Source: JAKFYM01 sp964416595 (GTDB taxonomy: Bacteria; Bdellovibrionota; UBA1018; CAIPTA01). Taken from it: DNA of 26,514 bases. Shown here piece after piece: positions 16,272 through 23,079 of the stretch (positions within the stretch are counted from its first letter, which is position 1; each line of letters opens with the position of its first letter). The notes beneath the pieces are model-generated. The model had not been told where the DNA came from. It ran no database searches and worked only from the letters and a program-made list of their open reading frames with translations. Location: the NCBI GenBank assembly GCA_964416595.1, contig CAYQES010000031.1:1-26514 (forward strand), read 5' to 3'. A program made the position numbers and the translations under genes.

Positions 16272-17411
16272 ATGCGCAAAATTTCGCAGCTTCATAAATC
16301 CCTACTGCTGGTGGCGGTTTCCTTTGTCATTTTTTCTTCGTGCGCCAGCAACAAAACAAATGTGGATGGCCTTCCTGAATCAGAAGCTGCGCTCCTAGAT
16401 GAATCGGAAAAAGCGACTCCTGTAATGGATGATGCTGCCATTTTCTCTGATTTAAATGCAGCGATGCCAGAAGGTGCTACGGTTACGGCTTCCACAGAGA
16501 ATGCTGGAGCTGGTGGCGATGGTCCTTTTTATAATCCAATCGGCGGTGAGAGTTTGGGTCGTGTGGCCTATACGCTCTATGGCGATAGCAAAAAAGTGAA
16601 AAAGCTATTATCTCTCAATCCTAATTTGGCTGGAGTAACTGCTTTATCCCCCGATCAAAAAGTTTATTTTGACTTGAGCCTATTGCAGCCTAAGCCCACT
16701 TATTTAACCAAAGATCTTTTAGATCGTTATTCGCCAGAGCTAGCCCGGAGTCTGGAGGGCGTGGGCCTGCCGAAAGAAACTGTGACCGTTAGTGCCGGGG
16801 AAACCTTGCAGGCAGTATCCCAGCGGCTATATGGCACTACCCGCTACTGGACAGAGATCTATCTTTTGAACCAGGGCACCATTAGTCATTATGATAAGGT
16901 GGGCGCCGGCGTTTCTCTTACAGTGCATCAAAGGAACCCACTGGCTCCTCGGCCAGTGGTAGAGCAGGTAGCCCCAGCACCTGCCATGGATGAAGTAACG
17001 CCTATCCAGCCTATTCAAACGGCGCAACCCGCGGTTCAACCTATCGTGCCCGAGAATAATTCGGCCACCAACCAGCTGACTACCCAAGAAATTTCGCCTA
17101 TGCAAATGGATCCTATTCCAGAAACGCCTGCTCGGCCCGCGGTTACTCCTAAGCCCAAAGCCCTAGTGCCGAAAGAAAATACCAAACCACAAATCCTACA
17201 AGATTTGTTAGGCCCTGGTAGCAGCGCCAATGTGCGAAGGATTATCTATGTATCCTTGATTCTATTGATTGGTGGAGTGGCCTTCTATATGACCCGCTCT
17301 TCTAAGAAGAAGAAATTCGACATGCTCGATGTGACTACTTCGGATACTGCGCCCCCCCGGCCTAAGTTTCCTGGCAGCCAACAGGATAGTCACCACCAAG
17401 ATATTGGCTAG
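16272..17411 (+). CDS. LysM-type envelope protein with lipobox-like signal and C-terminal membrane segment
   Basis: I do not recognise a named gene. The 379-residue product starts with a signal peptide ending in FSSC (Cys24), a plausible though imperfect lipobox. Two LysM-like modules follow: about 90-134 (GGESLGRVAYTLYGDSKKVK) and about 171-219 (VTVSAGETLQAVSQRLYG). A Pro/Gln-rich linker runs from 220 to 310, then a membrane helix at about 324-340 (IIYVSLILLIGGVAFYM) and a basic tail (SSKKKK). The layout resembles FimV-type proteins: a periplasmic glycan-binding part, one membrane helix and a short cytoplasmic tail. A strong GGAGG lies eight bases before the ATG. A -10-like TATAAA at 16216 with no good -35 lies in the gap after ligA. 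The next gene is convergent, 16 bases away. Confidence 0.75.
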   Translation: MRKISQLHKSLLLVAVSFVIFSSCASNKTNVDGLPESEAALLDESEKATPVMDDAAIFSDLNAAMPEGATVTASTENAGAGGDGPFYNPIGGESLGRVAYTLYGDSKKVKKLLSLNPNLAGVTALSPDQKVYFDLSLLQPKPTYLTKDLLDRYSPELARSLEGVGLPKETVTVSAGETLQAVSQRLYGTTRYWTEIYLLNQGTISHYDKVGAGVSLTVHQRNPLAPRPVVEQVAPAPAMDEVTPIQPIQTAQPAVQPIVPENNSATNQLTTQEISPMQMDPIPETPARPAVTPKPKALVPKENTKPQILQDLLGPGSSANVRRIIYVSLILLIGGVAFYMTRSSKKKKFDMLDVTTSDTAPPRPKFPGSQQDSHHQDIG

Positions 17412-17427
17412 TCTGCAGTAATTTTGA

Positions 17428-17730
17428 CTAGTCTTTGCCCCGAGGGCGCACAATCGCCCCTGTTTCGATACCTTTTAAGTGCTTATCCCATTTACTGGTC
17501 ATGGCTTGGTAGCGATTAATAAGAGTATTCGCCTGAAACTTTTCTGACGCATTAGAAGATTTGGCTAGCTGTGATTTGATTTTGGCTATCAATTCTTCCA
17601 GAGCTTTTCGTTCATTTCGTGGAGGATCCTCTTCCGCCCCCTGAAAATACACATTATAAAGCCTATGAAGGTAGTCTAAATCCCGGAGGGCTTTATCGAT
17701 GTCTTTCTTAAACGGGCTAGTAATATCCAT
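17428..17730 (-). CDS. Small conserved protein of a deltaproteobacterial MXAN_5187-C-like family
   Basis: The 100-residue product from ATG 17730 (a TTG at 17763 would add 11 residues) is helical and charged: LRDLDYLHRLYNVYFQG, EEDPPRNERKALEELI, FQANTLINRYQAMTSKWDKHL. This matches my memory of a family in myxobacteria and Bdellovibrio with the pattern LYxxYFxG-E-x-PP, F-x-x-NTL-x-x-R-x-Q and YWD, seen as small proteins or as C-terminal domains of larger ones. Its function is unknown to me. The gene reads away from radA, and its ribosome site is not convincing. GGGG lies only two bases before the ATG. It ends 16 bases from the stop of the convergent LysM-type gene. Confidence 0.7.
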   Translation of the reverse strand: MDITSPFKKDIDKALRDLDYLHRLYNVYFQGAEEDPPRNERKALEELIAKIKSQLAKSSNASEKFQANTLINRYQAMTSKWDKHLKGIETGAIVRPRGKD

Positions 17731-17762
17731 GCCCCATTGTAAAAAATCTGGGGGAAACAGCA

Positions 17763-19175
17763 ATGGCTAAGGCGCATTACTCTTGCCAAAATTGTGGGCA
17801 TAATTCGGTGCAATGGTTGGGTCGTTGCCCCTCTTGCGGCAACTGGAATACTTTTGTGGAAGAGCGGCCTGAGGGGGCCGATGAGGGCCGCAAGGGGGCC
17901 ATCGCGGAAGATAAAATTAAAAAAATCACGGAAAGCAAGAAGCGCGGCCAGAGCTTTGGCTCCGCTAGTCCGAAAAAAATTAAGGATCTTAAATCCGACA
18001 CCCAAACCCGCTGGAGCACTGGCATCAAAGAATTGGATCGGGTGTTGGGTGGTGGCATGGTGGAGGGTTCTTACCTGTTACTGGGTGGAGAGCCCGGGAT
18101 TGGTAAATCCACCTTGCTTTTGCAGGCCTTGGAGCAATTAGGAAAATCTCGGAAAGTTCTTTATGTGACCGGGGAAGAATCCGTGGAACAGGTAAAACTG
18201 CGAGCCGAGCGTTTAGAGGTGGAGGGCGAAGATCTTTATCTCGCGGCCGAAACCAACTGGGAAAAAATTTTAGGCATGGTGGAAGAAGTGGGGCCCGATG
18301 TGTTGGCTGTGGATTCCATCCAGACCATGTTCACAAATGAGATTGCCTCCGCTCCCGGTAGCGTGGCTCAAGTGCGGGAAGTGGGCGCGCGGCTTATGCA
18401 TTTGGCAAAACGCGCCGGCGTGGTGGTGATTTTGGTGGGGCATGTTACGAAAGACGGTTCGATTGCTGGGCCCAGAGTTTTGGAGCATATGGTAGATACC
18501 GTTCTCTATTTCGAGAGTGTGGGCGGGCAATCTTTTAGGATTTTACGGGGTGTGAAAAATCGTTTTGGTTCCACCAATGAAATTGGTGTGTTCGATATGA
18601 GCGAAACGGGATTGCAGGAAGTGAGCAATCCTTCGGAATTATTTTTGGCCGAGCGGCCCAAGGGCGCACCCGGATCTGTGGTGGTGAGCAGCATGGAGGG
18701 TTCCCGGCCTTTATTGGTGGAGCTCCAGGCGCTCGTGAGCCGCAGTGTACTTGGAACTCCTCGGCGTACGGTGCTTGGTGTGGATTCCAATCGGGCGGCA
18801 ATTTTGTTGGCAGTTTTAGAAAAGCGCGTGGGTTTGGAAATTTTCGACAAAGACATTTTTGTGAACGTGGTGGGCGGCATGCAACTTTCGGAGCCGAGTT
18901 CTGATTTAGGATTGATCGCGGCTCTGGCTAGTAGTTTTCATAATATGGCCATCGACGGGGATATTTTCTTTTTAGGCGAGGTGGGCCTCACGGGTGAGGT
19001 GCGTTCCGTTTCACGCATGGAGGATCGGTTGCGGGAGGCGGCCGTGATGGGATTTAGGAAATGTTTTTTGCCGCAACGGAATGTGGCTTTACTGAAAGAG
19101 AAACACAAAAACATGGAATTGATTCCCGTGCGGCAGGTGAAAGAAGTGACGGATGCGCTGTTTGGGAAGCGGTAG
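17763..19175 (+). CDS. radA: DNA repair protein RadA (Sms)
   Basis: RadA is a RecA-related, DnaB-like helicase that promotes branch migration in recombination. The 470-residue protein has the N-terminal zinc finger with Cys8, Cys11, Cys22 and Cys25, Walker A GEPGIGKS at 109-116, the RadA signature KNRFG at 265-269, and a C-terminal Lon-protease-like domain (FVNVVGGMQLSEPSSDLGLIAALAS; FLGEVGLTGEVRSV). All expected motifs are present and length is normal. GGGGGA about eight bases upstream supports the ATG. A 32-base gap separates it from the divergent small gene. Confidence 0.97.
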   Translation: MAKAHYSCQNCGHNSVQWLGRCPSCGNWNTFVEERPEGADEGRKGAIAEDKIKKITESKKRGQSFGSASPKKIKDLKSDTQTRWSTGIKELDRVLGGGMVEGSYLLLGGEPGIGKSTLLLQALEQLGKSRKVLYVTGEESVEQVKLRAERLEVEGEDLYLAAETNWEKILGMVEEVGPDVLAVDSIQTMFTNEIASAPGSVAQVREVGARLMHLAKRAGVVVILVGHVTKDGSIAGPRVLEHMVDTVLYFESVGGQSFRILRGVKNRFGSTNEIGVFDMSETGLQEVSNPSELFLAERPKGAPGSVVVSSMEGSRPLLVELQALVSRSVLGTPRRTVLGVDSNRAAILLAVLEKRVGLEIFDKDIFVNVVGGMQLSEPSSDLGLIAALASSFHNMAIDGDIFFLGEVGLTGEVRSVSRMEDRLREAAVMGFRKCFLPQRNVALLKEKHKNMELIPVRQVKEVTDALFGKR

Positions 19176-19302
19176 GGTGGGCGGGTAATCGGTATCACTA
19201 TTCAATATATTCAAGTTTGAATGCGGTGACGGCGCCCGATTCATTCTTGCTAATTGCGATTACAAAATTCTCATCAATAGATTTAAAGGCAACGTTGCCA
19301 TG

Positions 19303-19330
19303 AAAAAGTCCGCAGCGGACAAGCGCTGCG
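19303..19330 (-). terminator. Rho-independent terminator of glpK
   Basis: On the minus strand, CGCAGCG (19330-19324) pairs with CGCTGCG (19317-19311) around a 6-base loop, then GACTTTTT runs to 19303. It begins six bases after the glpK stop codon (19339-19337). The remaining gap to the radA stop, 19176-19302, shows no start-to-stop gene. Confidence 0.75.
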
Positions 19331-19336
19331 TTAATT

Positions 19337-20830
19337 CTATTTCGCCAATACCTGCCGTATCCCTCTCGCCCAGCGCTTTTTTAACAAACTCCGCGCTTCT
19401 TTTTTCATATGTGGCTGAAACTCTTTGTCTAGTTTCCACGCTTTCTTCAAAGCATTCGGATTCGGCCACAAGCCTGCCGCTAAACCCGCTGCCAGTCCCG
19501 AACCCAAAGCCGTGGTTTCTAAAATCTTGGGGCGGGCGATAGAAACCCCCGCAAGATCTGCCTGCAGTTGCACCAAGAGATTATTGGCGGAGGCCCCACC
19601 ATCCACCCGAATCCCCTTAAGTTTCTTCGGAGCAATATCCGCGGCGATGGCCGTAAAAAGATCGTCGTTCTGCAATGCGATTCCTTCCAACGTAGCCCGA
19701 GCTAAATGGCTTTTCTTTGTACCCCGAGTTAAACCATAAATCATACCCGTGGCATGGGGTTCCCAGTAAGGAGCGCCCAAGCCCGTCAAAGCCGGTACAA
19801 AAATCAAATCGCCCATTTCCTCATCTTTGGCTTCCCGAGCCAGCGCCTCAATCTCCGAAGAAGAATTGATGAGCCCCAAATTATCCCGCAAAAATTGCAC
19901 GGCGGCTCCCGCCACGAAGGCGCTGCCTTCCAATGCGTAACAAGTTTTTCCGTTCATTTGCCAAGCCACGGTGGTGAGGAGACCGTGATCAGAATAAACA
20001 ATTTTTTCTCCCGTATTGCACATCAAAAAAGATCCAGTGCCGTAAGTGCATTTGGCATCGCCCGCTTCCAAACAAAGTTGGCCAAAGAGTGCGGCTTGTT
20101 GATCGCCTAAAATCCCCATGATCGGAATGCCATCGGGCAAAACTTTTAGGCCCTTGGTTTTTCCAAATAACCCAGAAGATGGCAAAATTTCTGGAAGGGA
20201 GTCGGCTGGAACGGAAAACACATCCAACATTTTTTTATCCCACGCGAGGGTTTTTAAATTCATCAAAAGCGTTCGGCATGCATTGCTCGGATCCGTGGCG
20301 AAGGCGGTGCCTCCGCTTAATCGGTGTAAAAGGAAAGCATCGATGGTGCCGAAAACCGCTTCGCCGGATTTTGCCTTCGATCCCAAACCTTTCACATTCT
20401 CCAGCAACCATTCCATTTTGCTGCCGCTAAAATATGGATCCAGCACAAGGCCCGTGGTTTTTTTCACATAGGTTTTTAGCTTGGTATTTTTACGCAATTG
20501 TTCTGTGCGATCGGAAGTGCGTCGGCATTGCCACACGATAGCGTGATGGAAGGGTTTGCCGGTGTTGCGGTGCCAGGCTCCCACCGTTTCCCGTTGGTTA
20601 GTAATGCCAATGGCTAGTATTTCCGACGCAGATCTGAATCCCAAGGCATCGTGGATGGTTTTTTGGGTACCTTCCCAGATTTTTTCTAGATCATGTTCCA
20701 CCCAACCATATTGCGGATAAGAAGGGAGGATTTCCGTGGAGGCCCGGCTTACCACATTTAAGGAGGCGTCCAGCAAAAGCACGGTGGTGGCAGTGGTGCC
20801 TTGGTCGATGGCTAAAATGAGTTTTCCCAT
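19337..20830 (-). CDS. glpK: Glycerol kinase
   Basis: GlpK phosphorylates glycerol to sn-glycerol 3-phosphate with ATP. The 497-residue FGGY-family protein starts with AIDQGTTATTVLLLD, the phosphate-1 loop. NQRE (Arg80, Glu81) is in the glycerol-binding segment, and GDQQAALFGQ (242-251) carries the catalytic-base Asp243. CTYGTGSFLMCNTG and GLGAPYWEPHATGMIYGLTRG follow. All motifs that mark glycerol kinase rather than other sugar kinases are intact. AAGGAGCGTT precedes the ATG. It is divergent from the acyltransferase gene 36 bases away. No glpF or glpD is adjacent. The shared phospholipid-precursor theme with that acyltransferase is suggestive only. Confidence 0.96.
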   Translation of the reverse strand: MGKLILAIDQGTTATTVLLLDASLNVVSRASTEILPSYPQYGWVEHDLEKIWEGTQKTIHDALGFRSASEILAIGITNQRETVGAWHRNTGKPFHHAIVWQCRRTSDRTEQLRKNTKLKTYVKKTTGLVLDPYFSGSKMEWLLENVKGLGSKAKSGEAVFGTIDAFLLHRLSGGTAFATDPSNACRTLLMNLKTLAWDKKMLDVFSVPADSLPEILPSSGLFGKTKGLKVLPDGIPIMGILGDQQAALFGQLCLEAGDAKCTYGTGSFLMCNTGEKIVYSDHGLLTTVAWQMNGKTCYALEGSAFVAGAAVQFLRDNLGLINSSSEIEALAREAKDEEMGDLIFVPALTGLGAPYWEPHATGMIYGLTRGTKKSHLARATLEGIALQNDDLFTAIAADIAPKKLKGIRVDGGASANNLLVQLQADLAGVSIARPKILETTALGSGLAAGLAAGLWPNPNALKKAWKLDKEFQPHMKKEARSLLKKRWARGIRQVLAK

Positions 20831-20866
20831 AACGCTCCTTTTTGGAAAGCTCTATACTAAGACAGT

Positions 20867-21601
20867 ATGAAATCTTTCTTTGAGGGAAAAGGCAAGAAAC
20901 GGGAAATTCCGCTTTTTCTCCTGGAAATTATGCGCAAGTACTTCCGTTTGGAAGTGGAGGGGGTGGAAAACCTGCCTCGCAAGGGCCGCATGCTCATTGT
21001 GCCCAATCATTCTGGCGTAACAGCTATTGATGCGGTGATGGTGGGCAACGAAGTGCATCGTGCCACGAAACGCATTCCAAGGATTTTGGCTCATCCGTTG
21101 TGGTTTGTGGGTCCACACATTCGGGTTTTAGCCCGTAGCATGGGCCTGGAAGAGGCCAATAAGGATGCTGGCGAAAAATTATTGCTAAAAGGCCACTGTG
21201 TGATGATTTTTCCTGAGGGGGCCGCGGGGAATTTCAAACCCACCGCTCAACGCTACCAATTGCAAGAGTTTCGACGAGGATTTGTGCGGATGGCAATGGC
21301 TTCCAAGGCGCCGATTGTGCCCGTGGTGGTGATTGGCGCGGAAGAAACGAATATCAATCTTTCGTCGATCACCCTCACAAAGGCGCTAAAAGGAACCATT
21401 ATCCCGATTCCCCTTAACGTATTGCCGCTACCGGCAAAATGGAAAATCATTTTCTTGCCGCCGATAGATATGTCGAAATATTCCGCGAAGGATGCTGCCA
21501 ACAAAAAATTGGTTCATAGCATAGCGGAAAAAGTGCGGGGGCAAATCCAAGCTCGCATTGAAAAAGAGCTGAAAAATCGTTCCGGGATTTATTTTCCTTA
21601 A
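20867..21601 (+). CDS. Lysophospholipid/glycerolipid acyltransferase family protein (PlsC-like)
   Basis: The family transfers acyl groups to glycerolipids at the inner membrane. The 244-residue product has the acyltransferase block IVPNHSGVTAIDAVMVGNE. His48 and Asp55 are six residues apart instead of the classical HX4D, a variant I associate with the diacylglycerol/monoacylglycerol-acyltransferase-like branch. The second block is MIFPEGAAGNFKP (Glu117, phosphate binding), followed by APIVPVVVIGAEE. The substrate is therefore uncertain and plsC is not assigned. No ribosome site precedes the ATG, but TATACT at 20853-20858 lies only eight bases before it, which would suit a leaderless message. 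ATG 20930 is an alternative start. It converges with the pilin-like gene 3 bases away. Confidence 0.85.
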   Translation: MKSFFEGKGKKREIPLFLLEIMRKYFRLEVEGVENLPRKGRMLIVPNHSGVTAIDAVMVGNEVHRATKRIPRILAHPLWFVGPHIRVLARSMGLEEANKDAGEKLLLKGHCVMIFPEGAAGNFKPTAQRYQLQEFRRGFVRMAMASKAPIVPVVVIGAEETNINLSSITLTKALKGTIIPIPLNVLPLPAKWKIIFLPPIDMSKYSAKDAANKKLVHSIAEKVRGQIQARIEKELKNRSGIYFP

Positions 21602-21604
21602 AAA

Positions 21605-21808
21605 TTAGAGATCGAACTCGGTGCCCGCATCACATTCTGAGCAGGGAGCCGCAATTCTTCTGGCGAAGAAGCCCCAGAGCCGTTTGGTTAGATAGGTAAG
21701 AGAATTTTTTAGGGTGCCAACGATGGCGATGGTCACGATTAACAATAAAAAAAATTCAATAATGGCTTGGCCAGACTCTTCTTTTAGAAAGCGGCGCATG
21801 ATTGTCAT
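21605..21808 (-). CDS. Small type IV pilin/Flp/TadE-like peptide, orphan
   Basis: The 67-residue product has a short basic leader ending in EESG, followed by QAIIEFFLLLIVTIAIVG. A cut after Gly would leave Glu at position +5 at the front of a hydrophobic helix, the hallmark of prepilin-peptidase substrates. GQAIIEF is also typical of TadE-like pseudopilins and Flp pilins. The C-terminus has a PCSEC motif and ends in an acidic tail. A second ATG three codons in (21799) gives the same mature peptide. No pilus assembly gene is nearby. The ribosome site is weak. Its stop is 3 bases from the acyltransferase stop. Confidence 0.72.
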   Translation of the reverse strand: MTIMRRFLKEESGQAIIEFFLLLIVTIAIVGTLKNSLTYLTKRLWGFFARRIAAPCSECDAGTEFDL

Positions 21809-21853
21809 GATTCTATTCTAAAGCCAGCGCTTGTTTCTTGACAACCCGCCCCC

Positions 21854-22432
21854 GTGTCGAAAATATGTAAGAGAATGCCTCCCATTCTAAAAAAGAAAAA
21901 GCTCTGGTTTGCGCTAGTGGGTGTTTTCCTGGCAATTTGGGCCGCGCACACTGGAATCCAAGTTTTCTTGCTGCAGCAAGAAGCAGATTCCTACAGTTTG
22001 CTGAAAGAAGGAGATCTGTTACCGGGCAAAACGCCTTTGCGTTTGGTTGATGGAAAATACACCCAGTTTTCTGCATATGAAGGTAAGGTTGTTTTGTTAA
22101 ATTTCTGGGCCATCTGGTGTGGGCCTTGTATCCAAGAGATGCCTTCGCTTTACGCCCTTCAGAAAAAATTTTCCGATAAGGGATTTGTGGTTCTAGGGAT
22201 TTCTATGGACGAAGATCCCAATAACGGGATCGCTAAACTCACCCAGTTGGTGGGTGCTCCGCCTTTTCCTAATTTCTATGGCAATGAACAGGCCATTTTC
22301 CACCGTTTCCCCATCGAGGGATTTCCCTATACGGTGGTGGTGGATCGTAAAGGTGTTATTCGTTATTCCCAGGCGGGCGAACGTAATTGGATGGAAAAAG
22401 ATGCGTTGCAAATGATCGAGGGGCTTCTGTGA
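21854..22432 (+). CDS. Membrane-anchored thioredoxin-like protein (TlpA/ResA type)
   Basis: Such proteins reduce disulphides or haem-binding cysteines outside the cytoplasm. The 192-residue product has a basic N-terminus, one membrane segment at about 18-40 (WFALVGVFLAIWAAHTGIQV), then a thioredoxin fold: VVLLNFWAIWCGPCIQEMP with Cys89 and Cys92, GFVVLGISMDEDP, and FPYTVVVDRKGVI with the cis-proline. It belongs to the AhpC/TSA-redoxin (TlpA) group by pattern. Two starts are possible, GTG 21854 or ATG 21875, and neither has a well-spaced ribosome site. The stop codon overlaps the GTG of the next gene. Confidence 0.9.
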   Translation: MSKICKRMPPILKKKKLWFALVGVFLAIWAAHTGIQVFLLQQEADSYSLLKEGDLLPGKTPLRLVDGKYTQFSAYEGKVVLLNFWAIWCGPCIQEMPSLYALQKKFSDKGFVVLGISMDEDPNNGIAKLTQLVGAPPFPNFYGNEQAIFHRFPIEGFPYTVVVDRKGVIRYSQAGERNWMEKDALQMIEGLL

Positions 22433-23079
22433 CGCTACCCAATCTTGTGAAGGGGAGAGCCTCGAAGTGGGCCTATTTGATTTTGGGGGCAACGGCCACG
22501 GTTCTTCTCTACCAATTTACTAATCGCTACCATCTTTTTGAGCCTAAGCTTTTGGAATTTGATTGGGTGGATCGGCAAATGCCATTCTGGCCCTGGACTG
22601 TTTGGGTGTATTTTTCTGAGTATATTATTTTTATCTGTGCTTATTTTGGCTTACGAAACAAAGAATCGGTCACAAGATATTTCTACTCCTATTTAGTGAT
22701 TTTTATTTTTAGTATTTTAGTTTTTTTATTTTACCCCGTTACTTTTCCCCGGGCGGATTACCCGATATTAGAAGAATCGATTTCTGGTAGTGCTTTGAAT
22801 TTTTTAAGAACGTATATGGATCAACCCGCCAATTGCCTGCCCAGTTTGCATGTGAGCACTTGTTTTATTTCATCCTTTTGCTTTTGGCAGGAAAGTAAAA
22901 AAAGAGCTGTGGGCTATTTCATTTGGTCAGTACTGGTTTCTATTTCCACGATGACAACGAAACAGCACTATTTTGTGGATGTATGGACAGCTTTCTTGCT
23001 CACTTTTTTTGTGTACTGGATCTTTTTTTATAAAGTAAAACTTTCTGGCTCCGGTAAAGAATCTGGAGCGAGTCGATAA
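22429..23079 (+). CDS. PAP2-superfamily integral membrane enzyme (inositolphosphotransferase/AUR1-like type)
   Basis: The 216-residue product has five or six membrane segments, for example YLILGATATVLLYQF and YLVIFIFSILVFLFYPV. It carries two phosphatase motifs: CLPSLHVST (Pro138 to His141) and TKQHYFVDVW (His180, Asp184; HX3D). PSLH in place of PSGH and the missing KX6RP motif fit the PAP2_3 branch that includes inositol-phosphorylceramide synthases, so the enzyme may move a phosphoalcohol head group instead of acting as a simple phosphatase. The GTG at 22429 is chosen because GAGGGG lies five bases upstream and the codon overlaps the preceding stop (GTGA). Its last 52 bases overlap the convergent hutI. 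Confidence 0.85.
   Translation: MTLPNLVKGRASKWAYLILGATATVLLYQFTNRYHLFEPKLLEFDWVDRQMPFWPWTVWVYFSEYIIFICAYFGLRNKESVTRYFYSYLVIFIFSILVFLFYPVTFPRADYPILEESISGSALNFLRTYMDQPANCLPSLHVSTCFISSFCFWQESKKRAVGYFIWSVLVSISTMTTKQHYFVDVWTAFLLTFFVYWIFFYKVKLSGSGKESGASR

Noticed and set aside
19260..19469. Minus-strand 69-codon frame across the end of glpK
   Set aside because: It overlaps the conserved C-terminal coding region of glpK in another frame and crosses the terminator hairpin. No motif was seen.
22387..22428. Upstream TTG start for the PAP2-type gene
   Set aside because: It would add 14 polar residues coded inside the thioredoxin gene with no ribosome site, whereas GTG 22429 has GAGGGG at proper spacing and a GTGA overlap.
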